Below, piece by piece: positions 1-9,084 of a stretch of DNA of 64,000 bases (its first letter is position 1; every line of letters starts with the position of its first letter). Both the position numbers and the translations under genes were made by a program. The notes below the pieces were generated by a model. That model was not told the origin of the DNA. It ran no database searches and was given only the letters and a program-made list of their open reading frames with translations. The stretch spans positions 1 through 64,000 of the forward strand of contig CAJXPB010000002.1 of NCBI GenBank assembly GCA_913057905.1, in the 5' to 3' direction. Source of the DNA: an uncultured Pseudomonadota bacterium (lineage in GTDB: Bacteria; Myxococcota_A; Bradymonadia; Bradymonadales; Bradymonadaceae).

Positions 1-595
1 ACGGGCGGGATGTGGCGTGTTATCCAGGTTCCTATCGCGCTCGGTCACCCGAGCTGGCTTGTCAAAGAGCGTGCCGATGAGGCGACGAATGCGTCGCTAT
101 CGGCGGACCGCCCATCGTATCGATGGAGGCCGCGATGTCAAGCCCCAATCTCGTATCGGCGGACCTGCTCAAAGCGAACGGGCCCGGCCGAAAGACCGGA
201 AACTCTCCAATCGGCCCGACATATCTTAGGGATGTCAAAGCGGCTGTCAAGAGACTTTGCGTACGTCCCTTGGCATCGCAACATCCGGCGAGTCGCGCGT
301 AACGCGACCCGGATGAGCCGTGCCCTCATCGGTCGGACGGAGGTTGAGGGTACGGTCGATCTCTGTCAAGCCTCATCACGGCACAGAGACGCCCAGGCCC
401 TCGGTCGTTCGGGGCCGCGGGGCCGGACAGTGGATACGGACGCGTCTGGCTCCCGGAGAGGCGAGTTCGGATCCGGGGATCGGGGGTTGTCCACGATTGC
501 ACCGAGATTGACCGGGCACGGCTACTGATTATCCATTCAGAGCAGCGGACGCACGGTGTTTCGTTTAATGTTGAACTAAGCAACAAGGAGCGATT
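1..595. other. Gene-poor leader region, no gene recognised
   Basis: No protein family is recognisable in any frame. Open frames here are Arg- and Pro-rich, as expected for non-coding frames of GC-rich DNA, and lack convincing ribosome binding sites. The only supportable element is a promoter-like pair at 508-535 just before the aldo/keto reductase gene. The 3' end of a gene lying left of the window could be within the first bases, but nothing shows it. Confidence 0.4.
508..535 (+). promoter_or_regulatory. Putative sigma70-type promoter of aldo/keto reductase gene
   Basis: TTGACC at 508-513 is followed after 16 bases by TATCCA at 530-535. This would give a 5' leader of about 55 bases before the GTG start at 596. 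The match was made by eye; the -35 is strong and the -10 is weak. Confidence 0.35.
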
Positions 596-1615
596 GTGGA
601 GTACAACTTTCTGGGAGACACGGGATTGCTTGTCTCGGAACTTTGCTTTGGCACGATGACCTTCGGCGGCGAGGGCCAGTGGGAGGCGATCGGCCAGCAG
701 CAACAGGAGGAGGCCGACGAGCTCATCGAGCGGTCGCTCCAGGCAGGGGTCAACTTCATCGACACGGCCAACGTCTACTCGTACGGCCAGTCGGAGGCGA
801 TTCTCGGCAACAGCCTCCAGAACCTCGGGGTCGACCGCGACGAGGTCGTTTTGGCCACCAAGGTGCGCGGCGAGATGAGCGACGGGCCCAACGACCAGGG
901 CCTGTCTCGGTATCACATCTTCAACTCCGTCGACGCGAGTCTGGACAGACTCCAGCTCGACACCATCGATCTGTTGTACGTCCACGGGATCGATTCGGCG
1001 GTGCCGACCCGCGAGATCATGCACAGCCTGAACGACGTGGTCGAGTCGGGCCGCGTCCGCTACCTGGGCGTCTGCAACTGGCCGGCCTGGCGTGTGATGG
1101 AGGCCCAACAGATCGCTCGTCGCGAGGGATGGCACGAATTCAAGGCGATGCAGTACTTCTACTCGCTGTCGGGACGCGATGCCGAGGACGCGCTGATCCC
1201 GCTCGCCCAGCAGGAGGACCTCGCCTTCTTGCCATGGAGTCCTCTCGCCGGAGGCTTTCTGACCGGCAAGTTTACCCGCGACAGCCAATCGGCCGAGGGG
1301 GCGCGGCGCGACGAATTCGACTTTCCGCCGATCGACAAAGAACAGGCCTTCGACATCGTCGATGTCATGGAAGACATCGCCGAGAACCTGGGGACATCGG
1401 TCGCAGAAGTGGCATTGGCATGGGTCCGCCAGCAGACCGGCGTGACGAGCACAATCATCGGCGCAAAAAATGACGATCAACTCGAGTCGAACCTCAATTC
1501 GGTGAACATCGAGCTCGGGGACCCCCAACTGGAGGCCCTCGATGAGGTCTCCGAGACCCCCGCGCGCTACCCATTCTGGATGGTCGGCTTTCAGGATGAG
1601 GGTCGGAGTGCGTAG
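596..1615 (+). CDS. Aldo/keto reductase, NAD(P)H-dependent
   Basis: A 339-residue aldo/keto reductase with the usual TIM-barrel layout. The catalytic tetrad can be seen as Asp and Tyr in DTANVYSYG, Lys in ATKVRG and His in LYVHGID. The C-terminal cofactor loop carries STIIGAKNDDQLESN, typical of the family's NADPH-binding end. These enzymes reduce aldehydes and ketones in the cytosol; the substrate cannot be read from sequence. The GTG start at 596 is chosen because AAGGAG lies five bases upstream (585-590); no in-frame ATG gives a full-length N-terminus. It appears monocistronic, with a promoter-like pair at 508-535, and is separated by 34-37 bases from the downstream kinase gene. Confidence 0.92.
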   Translation: MEYNFLGDTGLLVSELCFGTMTFGGEGQWEAIGQQQQEEADELIERSLQAGVNFIDTANVYSYGQSEAILGNSLQNLGVDRDEVVLATKVRGEMSDGPNDQGLSRYHIFNSVDASLDRLQLDTIDLLYVHGIDSAVPTREIMHSLNDVVESGRVRYLGVCNWPAWRVMEAQQIARREGWHEFKAMQYFYSLSGRDAEDALIPLAQQEDLAFLPWSPLAGGFLTGKFTRDSQSAEGARRDEFDFPPIDKEQAFDIVDVMEDIAENLGTSVAEVALAWVRQQTGVTSTIIGAKNDDQLESNLNSVNIELGDPQLEALDEVSETPARYPFWMVGFQDEGRSA

Positions 1616-1652
1616 AATGGGGTAGACACTTTTTCCCCGCGCTCCGAGTTTG

Positions 1653-4343
1653 ATGATGCCGGATCAGGACCTCAGGATCGGCGAGCTCGCCCTGGCCGAG
1701 GGCATCGCGTCGCTGCAACAGATCGTTCAGTCGGCCAAACGCCGGGAGGAGACCGACACCTCGCTGGGCGAACTTCTGGTCGACGAACACGGCGTGGACC
1801 CCGAGGCCGTGGCGAGGCTTCAGGAGCGAATCGACTGCGAATCGGATGAGCTGGTCTCGGCGCTGGAGCGCGGGGAGACGATCGCCGAGGAATCGATCTA
1901 CAGAACCGGCGGTTCCCGGCCCGCTCCCGACGTGGCCACGACCTACGACACACCGCCGGAGACCATTCGCGAGTCTCGGGATTCTCAACCCGACGAGCAG
2001 CGCCGCTCGTCACCTTCGCTCGACCAGGCGCCGAGCCGGCGGACCGAGCGCTACGAGTTCCAGAGCCCGCTGGGGGAAGGGGGCATGGGCAAGGTGATGC
2101 TGGCCCACGACGACGTCATGTCACGAGAGATCGCCCTGAAGACCCTTCGGTCGGGCGATGACCTTCCGAGACTGGCGCGGGAGCGGCTGATCCACGAAGC
2201 TCGGCTGACCGCACGACTGGAACACCCGAACATCGTTCCTACCTACGACCTCGGAAAGCTGCCGGACGGCCAGCCGTACTACACGATGCGGGTCGTGCGC
2301 GAAGAGAGCCTCAACCACATCCTTCATCGACGCCGCGTCAACGACGAGGACCGATATTCACTGACTCAACTCGTCGGATTTCTGCGCCAGATCGCCCTCG
2401 CCGTGGAGTACGCCCACGACAGCGGCGTCATCCACCGGGACATCAAGCCCGAGAACATTCTCATCGGGAGTTACGGTGAGGTCTTCATCATCGACTGGGG
2501 CATCGCCAAGGTAACGGCCGATGAGCCGACCCACCACACGACCGGGGAGCTCCTGGAGTTGGAGGAGGGCGCAGTCGTCGGTACTCCCTACTACATGCCG
2601 CCGGAGCAGGCGCAGGGGGACCACGATGCGATCACTGAAGCCTCGGACGTCTATTCGCTGGGGGCGGTCCTGTACGAAATCCTGACCGGGGTGCCGCCGT
2701 TCGAGGCCGATCGGACGCTGTCGCTTCTGTTCAAGGTGGTCCAATCCGATCCCACGCCGCCATCGCAGCGACGTCCCGACGCGGAGATTCCCCGGGAGCT
2801 CGAGGAGATCTGCATGAAGGCGCTGCAGAAGAACCCGGCGGATCGCTACGAGAGTGCCCAGGCGATGGCCGATGAACTGGAGATGTTCATCGAAGGTGTC
2901 AAGGAACGGGAACGCCGCCACGAGATGGCCCTGGAGGCGACCGAAGAGGCCGACCAGGCCCGGGAAAGCTACCGGGAGATTCGCCAGGAACTGGTCGAGC
3001 GCCGCGAACGGCTCCGGGAGCTGAAAATCAAGACGCGCTCCTGGGCACCTCCCGGCGAAAAAGAAGAACTGTGGGCCGTCGAACAGGCCGTCCAAGACCT
3101 GCAGGTAAAGGTCGAGCGTGCCTTCGGCGAAGCGACCCGACTGTACGGTCAGGCGCTCGGACACGAGCCGGGCATGTCCCGGGCTCGCGAGGCGCTCGCC
3201 GAGCTGTACTGGCGCCGTTTCGAGGAGCACGAAGCCGCCGGGGAGCACGCACAGGCCGCCTACTTCGAGGGGCTGGTGCGCCAGTACAACGACGGTCAAT
3301 ATGACGAATTGCTGGAGGGCCGGGCCACGCTGACCGTCGAGAGCAGCCCCATCGGGGCCGAGGCGACCCTCTACGAATACGAGGAAGTCAATCGCCGCTT
3401 TGTGGAGCGCAAGACCGCCGATCTCGGGCCGACGCCGATCGGGGAAACCGAGCTTTCCCACGGCAGTTATGTGGTAGAATGCAGAGCACCCGGATACCGG
3501 ACGACCTCGGCGCCGGTGGTCCTCGAGCGGGATTCGACGGAATCGATCTCGGTGCCACTCTTTCGACCCGACCAGGTACCCGAGGACTTCGTCGTGGTCC
3601 CCGGGGGGCCATACCGAACCGGCGACGGCGATCGGTCCGACGACGGGACGCCGGATCCGACGGTCCCGACGTTTGCCATCCAGCGGTGCCCCGTGACGTG
3701 TCGAGAGTACGTGGAGTTTCTCAATGATCTCCACCGGCGCGACCCTGAGCGCGCTCGGTCGCACGCCCCGCACATCGAGGGTGAGGAGTCGTACTTTCCC
3801 ATCAAAGATGGAGAGTACGTGATCCCGGAGCAGGACAAGGACGGCGACTCGTGGGAGCCGGACTGGCCGATCTGTCTGGTCAATCTCGATGACGCGCAGG
3901 CGTACGCGGAATGGAAGACGGCCAATGATCCCCACGGTCGCCAGTATCGGCTTCCCGCCGCAGACGAATGGGAGAAGGCCGCCCGGGGTGTGGATGGTCG
4001 GCTGTACCCGTGGGGCAACCATTTCGACGCGTCGTTTTGCAACATGAAGGCGAGCCGCCGCGGCCGTCCGCTTCCAGCCGAGGTCGGCACGTTTCCCATC
4101 GATCGGTCCCCGTACGGGGCCATGGATATGGCCGGGAACATCATCGAGTGGACCTCCACGCCCGTGGTCGGCGACGACCGCTACGTCATGCAGGGAGCCA
4201 ACTACCGGGCCATCGGGCTGATGTGTCGACTAGACTGGCAGATGGAGTCGCTGCGGACGAACCGCTCGTCGCACTACGGCTTTCGTCTGGCCCTCGACCT
4301 CTCGGAGGTTTCCCCGGCCCAACACCCGGTGGACGGAGACTGA
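1653..4343 (+). CDS. Serine/threonine protein kinase with PEGA and formylglycine-enzyme-like (SUMF1) C-terminus
   Basis: An 896-residue soluble fusion protein. Residues about 1-130 are a non-conserved N-terminus. A Hanks-type kinase follows (about 133-415) with a glycine loop GEGGMGKV, Lys163 in IALK, catalytic Asp263 in HRDIKPEN, a DWG (Asp281) replacing the usual DFG, and PPE at the end of the activation segment. A helical, probably coiled-coil linker (about 420-480) and TPR-like stretch lead into a PEGA-like beta domain (about 559-645) and an FGE-sulfatase/SUMF1 domain (about 646-885) with PWGN, MAGNIIEW and YGFRLA. The paired catalytic cysteines of true formylglycine-generating enzymes are not seen, so this domain probably binds ligand or partner. 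No membrane segment is visible. Start could be TTG 1650, ATG 1653 or ATG 1656. It probably heads a locus with a lipoprotein and a histidine kinase. Confidence 0.9.
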   Translation: MMPDQDLRIGELALAEGIASLQQIVQSAKRREETDTSLGELLVDEHGVDPEAVARLQERIDCESDELVSALERGETIAEESIYRTGGSRPAPDVATTYDTPPETIRESRDSQPDEQRRSSPSLDQAPSRRTERYEFQSPLGEGGMGKVMLAHDDVMSREIALKTLRSGDDLPRLARERLIHEARLTARLEHPNIVPTYDLGKLPDGQPYYTMRVVREESLNHILHRRRVNDEDRYSLTQLVGFLRQIALAVEYAHDSGVIHRDIKPENILIGSYGEVFIIDWGIAKVTADEPTHHTTGELLELEEGAVVGTPYYMPPEQAQGDHDAITEASDVYSLGAVLYEILTGVPPFEADRTLSLLFKVVQSDPTPPSQRRPDAEIPRELEEICMKALQKNPADRYESAQAMADELEMFIEGVKERERRHEMALEATEEADQARESYREIRQELVERRERLRELKIKTRSWAPPGEKEELWAVEQAVQDLQVKVERAFGEATRLYGQALGHEPGMSRAREALAELYWRRFEEHEAAGEHAQAAYFEGLVRQYNDGQYDELLEGRATLTVESSPIGAEATLYEYEEVNRRFVERKTADLGPTPIGETELSHGSYVVECRAPGYRTTSAPVVLERDSTESISVPLFRPDQVPEDFVVVPGGPYRTGDGDRSDDGTPDPTVPTFAIQRCPVTCREYVEFLNDLHRRDPERARSHAPHIEGEESYFPIKDGEYVIPEQDKDGDSWEPDWPICLVNLDDAQAYAEWKTANDPHGRQYRLPAADEWEKAARGVDGRLYPWGNHFDASFCNMKASRRGRPLPAEVGTFPIDRSPYGAMDMAGNIIEWTSTPVVGDDRYVMQGANYRAIGLMCRLDWQMESLRTNRSSHYGFRLALDLSEVSPAQHPVDGD

Positions 4344-4411
4344 CGGTTTTTGATTCCCCGTCGACGTTGGACTACGGTGATTCTGTACGTGTGAAGACGA
4401 GACGAGGGTCA

Positions 4412-6697
4412 ATGATGGACTGGATACAAAACCGTGAGTTTCTTCCGTTCGCCGCGGCACTCCTCTTTGCGACGGCCGTCTTCGGGTCGGCCGGGTGCGA
4501 GGATACACCGCCGGGCAATCCCCAGGATGCAGGAAATGACGCCTGCACCGGCGATGCCTGCGTCGGGCCGAGTGCCTCGGCCCTTCAGACGATCTACGAC
4601 CAGACGTCGGTCGGGCTGCCCGGCTGTTCGAACATCCAAGCGCCGACGCCGCAGACGAGCGATCTCTCGACGAATTTTCAGTCCAACGGGACGATCCGTT
4701 TTGTGGCCCCGGGAGCGACCGGGAACGGCCAGAGTGCAACGTCGCCGGCACCCGCCTCCCAGATCGGGAGCCTTGCCCAGTCGGCGTCGACCCCGTCGGT
4801 CGCCTTCTTCTTGGCCCCCGGAACCTACACGCTCAACAATTCCCTCGACCTGAACAAGGCCGGTCAAGTCCATCTGATCGGTCCCTGTGCGCAGGCGACG
4901 CGGCTCGACTTTCAGGGTTCTGCGGGTCTGAGCATCCAGGGAGCGTCGACCGCCAGCATCGTGGGACTGGAGATCCACGCCGGATCCGCATCGGCCGCGA
5001 CTCCATTGATAGACATCCAGCAGACCGATCAGCTCATTGTCGCCGGGAGCCATCTGACCGACCCCGATGGTTCGACGACCGGAACGGGGATACGGGTCGC
5101 CGGATCCGCCACCATTGGAGTGGCCCGCACGGTCATCGACGGCTTCGATACGGGTGTGCATCTACCGGATGGCGCCGATCTATCGGCGATGCGGAGTTGG
5201 TGGCGAGACATCGGCGAACGCGGCATCCATGCCGAGAATCCATCGGTCGGCTCAGGGGACTGGGGTTCGGTGGTCACGCTCAACTACACGGCCTTTCACG
5301 GAAACGACCCGTCGGGCATGATGACCTCGGCCGACGCGGCGATCAAAATCCAGGGTGGCTTTCTGGCGGCGCGACACACCGACATCTCGGGGCTCGCGTC
5401 GACATCGATGGTCGGCTCATCGACCGTCGCAGCCGTCGGCATCCACGCTGCCGACAGCCTCGTGCGACTGACCGACAGCACGGAAGTCACGGCAAACGGC
5501 CAACCCGGCATTTATGCACGCGACACCCGACTGGTGATCGACGATACGACGATCACTCAAAACCAGCGCGGGATCTACGCGACCAGCGATGGCAGCCCCG
5601 GATTTCCCTCATCGTTTTACGACGCCAACGGTTCCGGTCGTGATCCGCTCGGTGCCGCCCCGTCGAACCCGTTTGAGTCGGGACTCGTCCTGGCGAACGA
5701 CGGGTTCGTGCCGGGGGGATCGCTCTTTCCCGACGAGCCACAATGGTTCCCCGATGAACCGCAGTGGTTTCCCGACGAACCCCAGTGGTTCCCCGATGAA
5801 CCGCAATGGTTTCCCGACGAGCCACAGTGGGCGCCCAATCAGCCGTTCTTCGATGGAAACGTCCCGGCTCCCGACGACGCGACGGTCGCAGAGACCTGGA
5901 CGACCGTCGGCATCGGCAATCGGACGACACTGAGTCAGAACATCACCGTCGGCCTCCAGGCCTCGGGTGTGCTCGCCTACGTCAACGGAGCACGTGTGGC
6001 CGATACCCAGCCGTCCCCAATGAGTCCCGGAGCGCTGACGGTCGACCCGAGTCGGGCCGGGCACGGAGTCGTTCTCTCGACCAACGGCACGGCGTTTCTT
6101 CGCAACGTGACTCTCCAGGCGAACACCGGCGCGGGCCTGATAGGACGGGCGGTGGCTGCGGTGAACGCGAGCGGTTCCGTCTTCGCCCTGGACGGCCTGA
6201 TCGCGTTGAACAACGGCGGCCCTGGCGCCGTCGCACTGGACGGCAACGCGAGGGGTACGCTGGCGGTCCGCGACAGTAGCTTCCTGTCGAACGCCGCCGT
6301 CGGACTGGCACTCAGACGGATCGAGGCCACGATTCGGGACTCCCAGCTCTCGGGCACTCGCCTCGCGGACTACGGGTCCGGCCAGACGCAATTTTCGCTG
6401 GGGGACGGCGTCCACGCCATCGACTCGTCGGTCAACCTCACGCGGGCGAACTTCGCACGAAATGACCGCACCGGATGCTTCATGGTGGGTGGTAGTCTCG
6501 TGGCGCAGAACTCGACCTGGAACGCCAACGGCGGCGAAACGCGCCGGCCCGTCACCCTGCACGCCAACACCTCGGTCGACATCGATGCCGACCTGCCGCG
6601 GATCTCGTGTCTGGAGTCGGGACTCTCCGAGCAGGAATGCCAGGGGTTGGCTTCGGATTCGGTCAACTTTGGACTTCCCGGGTTCCTGGAGGAATAA
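4412..6697 (+). CDS. Lipoprotein with right-handed beta-helix and FPDEPQW tandem repeat
   Basis: A 761-residue secreted lipoprotein. The N-terminus has a hydrophobic segment ending in a lipobox FGSAGC, so it should be anchored at the envelope. The body is rich in Gly, Ser, Thr and Asn with recurring short beta-strand units (for example TVIDGFDTGVHL and DTTITQNQRGIYA), the pattern of parallel beta-helix (pectate-lyase-like) proteins. Five exact FPDEPQW heptads occupy about residues 439-473. ATG 4412 (or 4415) is preferred because GACGAGGG lies just upstream; GTG 4391 is an in-frame alternative. The open frame extends further upstream, but that part is a shadow of the kinase gene. Its three-base gap to the histidine kinase suggests co-transcription. 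Enzymatic activity is not evident. Confidence 0.8.
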   Translation: MMDWIQNREFLPFAAALLFATAVFGSAGCEDTPPGNPQDAGNDACTGDACVGPSASALQTIYDQTSVGLPGCSNIQAPTPQTSDLSTNFQSNGTIRFVAPGATGNGQSATSPAPASQIGSLAQSASTPSVAFFLAPGTYTLNNSLDLNKAGQVHLIGPCAQATRLDFQGSAGLSIQGASTASIVGLEIHAGSASAATPLIDIQQTDQLIVAGSHLTDPDGSTTGTGIRVAGSATIGVARTVIDGFDTGVHLPDGADLSAMRSWWRDIGERGIHAENPSVGSGDWGSVVTLNYTAFHGNDPSGMMTSADAAIKIQGGFLAARHTDISGLASTSMVGSSTVAAVGIHAADSLVRLTDSTEVTANGQPGIYARDTRLVIDDTTITQNQRGIYATSDGSPGFPSSFYDANGSGRDPLGAAPSNPFESGLVLANDGFVPGGSLFPDEPQWFPDEPQWFPDEPQWFPDEPQWFPDEPQWAPNQPFFDGNVPAPDDATVAETWTTVGIGNRTTLSQNITVGLQASGVLAYVNGARVADTQPSPMSPGALTVDPSRAGHGVVLSTNGTAFLRNVTLQANTGAGLIGRAVAAVNASGSVFALDGLIALNNGGPGAVALDGNARGTLAVRDSSFLSNAAVGLALRRIEATIRDSQLSGTRLADYGSGQTQFSLGDGVHAIDSSVNLTRANFARNDRTGCFMVGGSLVAQNSTWNANGGETRRPVTLHANTSVDIDADLPRISCLESGLSEQECQGLASDSVNFGLPGFLEE
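5726..5830 (+). repeat. Five-copy 21-bp coding tandem repeat (FPDEPQW)
   Basis: Five consecutive 21-base units, each encoding FPDEPQW, at 5726-5746, 5747-5767, 5768-5788, 5789-5809 and 5810-5830. Peptide conservation is perfect. At the DNA level, units alternate: 1, 3 and 5 begin TTTCCCGAC, while 2 and 4 begin TTCCCCGAT. This points to a 42-base duplication on top of the 21-base unit. Confidence 0.97.
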
Positions 6698-6700
6698 CCG

Positions 6701-9064
6701 ATGCCAGGCGATTCCTCCTCCGAGCTCGTCGACACCTTCGGGCTCGACGCATTCAGGGCGGTGCACGAGAGCGACCGGGATGGCCTGGTCTATTTTCGCG
6801 GCGGCGGAACCGTCGAGTACATCAACCGCGCCGCGATGGACTTCTTCGGAACCGACGAATCGCTCGTCGGCTCGAACATCCTGGAGTTGGCCGAGCGGGG
6901 GTTCCCAGGGTTCGACGTCGAGGTCTTGTACCCGTCTGACCACGTCGACCGGGCTCGTCGTTCCTACCGGGAAGGGGTGACGACCCGCTCGCAGCTCGTG
7001 CTTATCGAGGGAGACCGCCGCCGCGAAATCGAGGTCATCTGGGGGCCGGTTGAACAGGACGGCGAAATCGTCGGCGTCGTCGGCAGCTACCGCGACATCT
7101 CTCCGCGACCCGACATCCACGAGCAGCTCTCCTCGGAGGCCTCGCAACTCGAGGACCAGCGGCGGTTTTTGGCCTCGATCATCGACGTCCTGGACGACGG
7201 GATCATCGTCTGTGACGCCGACATGAACATCGAGCTCGCCAATTCCTCGGCCCACGATCTGCTCGACTCCAAGGGGCCGGCCGAAGGGCTAGATCTCGAG
7301 TGTTTTCTGGAATCGACGCCCGTCGATTCGCCGTACCGATGTCTCGAACAGGTCCGCCAGACCCGCCAGCAGGGCCAATCGAAGACGGCCGTACATACGC
7401 TGAGATCAAAGAACGGACAGCCACGTCGGCTCGAGGTCACGACATCGACGCTCGGCTCCAGGCGCGATCGAGTGATCTGCAAGCTCACCGATACGACCGA
7501 ACGGCTCGAGATCCAGCAGATGGACCTGCTGGGACGAATCGCACAGTTCTCGACCGGTGAGACGACCCGCGTCGAGCTGGGTGACTCGATCATCGATGCG
7601 ATCGTCCGGGAGATGGATGTCGATTTCGCCATCTTGATGGAGGCCGAAGACCGCCGGCTGCGGCCCCTCGCCTGGCGCGGCATTATGCTCGAAGAGGATA
7701 TCAGCCTGCCGATCGACACGCGTGACGACCTCGCTGCGTGCATCGAGAGCGGAGAACCCCGCCAATTCGACGGATGGCTGTGGGACGAAACCTCGGTTAC
7801 GGGCACCGTCGAACAGATCGTCATTCCCCTGACCGCATCGGGCACGCGGTTGGGGACGCTGAATCTGGGGTACCTGCGGCCGGAGCCGTCGGCGGGTCCC
7901 ACTCAAACGGCGCTCGATGGGATCGACATCGCGTTTACCGAGGCACTGGGCAACTACATCGCCGCGTCGATGCAGAACGTGCGTCTGCTCGAGCAGACCG
8001 AATCGGAGCAGCAGAGATTGTCGGGCATCATCGAGACGTTGTCCGACGGGATCTTTCTGTACAACCAACGCGGTGAAATTCTGCTGCACAACTCCTCGGC
8101 GGTGCGCATCACGGGATTCAGCGATTGGTCGAGCTTCAACACGGACTCGCCGCCATACAGAGTCCTGGACCGCGAGGGGGAGCCCCTTTCGCGTTCTGAG
8201 CTGCCACCTTTCGAGGCGGTGCGGGCCGGCGAGACGACGAGTCGCGAGGTCATTTTCGATTTTGAAACCCACCGGCGCGACGTCCATTTTTCGGCAGCGC
8301 CGGTCGACGCCGACGCCGAAAACCCCGTGTATGTGGCGACGCTGCGAGACATCACCGAGGAACGTCAGACCGACCGCCGAAAAGACGAGTTTTTATCGGT
8401 CGCCAGCCATGAGCTGCGCAGTCCGCTGACGCCGCTGACTGGGCTCGTCCAACTCGCCCGGCGTCAGCGCGAGAACGACCAGCCGGTCGACCTGACGCTA
8501 TTGACGCGAGCCGAGCGACAGCTCACCCGGCTGACACGTCTTATCGACGGTCTGCTCGACCTGACACGCATCGAAACTGGCCACATCGAACTGGAACGCC
8601 AAGAGGTCGACCTGCGGCATCTGGTCGAAGATGCCATCCAGCCGTGGCAGATGGCCCCGGGTGACGTGAAGTTGCGCGCGGAACTTCCCGATCAACCGGT
8701 GGTTGCCTACGCCGATCCGGATCGGGTGCATCAGGTACTGACGAACATCGTTGACAACGCGATCAAGTACAGTGAGCCTGAGGGCAAAGTGACCATCGAA
8801 TTGGAGTCGCGCGACAACGACGCGTGCCTGACCATCGAAGACGACGGGATCGGGATGGACGAAGAGACGATCGAGCGGGTCTTCGACCGATTTTTCCACG
8901 GGACGAGCGGCGACGATTCCGGGCCACGAAGCATGGGGCTGGGGCTGTACATCTGCCGACAGATCGTCGAGCAACACGGAGGCCGAATCGACGTCGAAAG
9001 CTCCGAAGGTGTAGGCACCAAGATCAGCATCGCGGTGCCCCGTTCTTCCAGTGAGACATGTTAG
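6701..9064 (+). CDS. Soluble PAS-PAS-GAF-PAS sensor histidine kinase
   Basis: A 787-residue histidine kinase without visible membrane segments, so probably a cytosolic sensor. It has a PAS-like domain (about 15-125), a second PAS (about 145-265), a GAF-like domain (about 280-430), a third PAS (about 440-555), HisKA with His570 in SVASHELRSPLTPL, and an HATPase domain. The N box (TNIVDNAIKY), G1 box (EDDGIGMDEE), F box (VFDRFFHG) and G2 box (GLGLYIC) are all intact. It should autophosphorylate and pass phosphate to a response regulator, but no receiver domain or response regulator gene is in the window, so it is an orphan here. It starts three bases after the beta-helix lipoprotein and 20 bases before the next gene, consistent with one operon. 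Confidence 0.92.
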   Translation: MPGDSSSELVDTFGLDAFRAVHESDRDGLVYFRGGGTVEYINRAAMDFFGTDESLVGSNILELAERGFPGFDVEVLYPSDHVDRARRSYREGVTTRSQLVLIEGDRRREIEVIWGPVEQDGEIVGVVGSYRDISPRPDIHEQLSSEASQLEDQRRFLASIIDVLDDGIIVCDADMNIELANSSAHDLLDSKGPAEGLDLECFLESTPVDSPYRCLEQVRQTRQQGQSKTAVHTLRSKNGQPRRLEVTTSTLGSRRDRVICKLTDTTERLEIQQMDLLGRIAQFSTGETTRVELGDSIIDAIVREMDVDFAILMEAEDRRLRPLAWRGIMLEEDISLPIDTRDDLAACIESGEPRQFDGWLWDETSVTGTVEQIVIPLTASGTRLGTLNLGYLRPEPSAGPTQTALDGIDIAFTEALGNYIAASMQNVRLLEQTESEQQRLSGIIETLSDGIFLYNQRGEILLHNSSAVRITGFSDWSSFNTDSPPYRVLDREGEPLSRSELPPFEAVRAGETTSREVIFDFETHRRDVHFSAAPVDADAENPVYVATLRDITEERQTDRRKDEFLSVASHELRSPLTPLTGLVQLARRQRENDQPVDLTLLTRAERQLTRLTRLIDGLLDLTRIETGHIELERQEVDLRHLVEDAIQPWQMAPGDVKLRAELPDQPVVAYADPDRVHQVLTNIVDNAIKYSEPEGKVTIELESRDNDACLTIEDDGIGMDEETIERVFDRFFHGTSGDDSGPRSMGLGLYICRQIVEQHGGRIDVESSEGVGTKISIAVPRSSSETC

Positions 9065-9084
9065 TTTTTACCCGGTGAGTTCCT

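Noticed and set aside
326-1528. 400-codon minus-strand open frame opposite the aldo/keto reductase
   Set aside because: It is the antisense shadow of a clear gene, has unbroken GC-rich codon bias only by phase, and no family motif.
2358-4022. 554-codon minus-strand open frame inside the Ser/Thr kinase gene
   Set aside because: Shadow of the kinase; translation has no recognisable domain and no ribosome binding site.
3968-4411. Upstream extension of the beta-helix lipoprotein frame
   Set aside because: It overlaps the end of the kinase gene, is Arg/Pro-rich and would place the signal peptide internally; the start at 4412 fits the lipobox.
5609-7255. 548-codon minus-strand open frame across the lipoprotein and histidine kinase
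   Set aside because: Shadow of two well-supported plus-strand genes.
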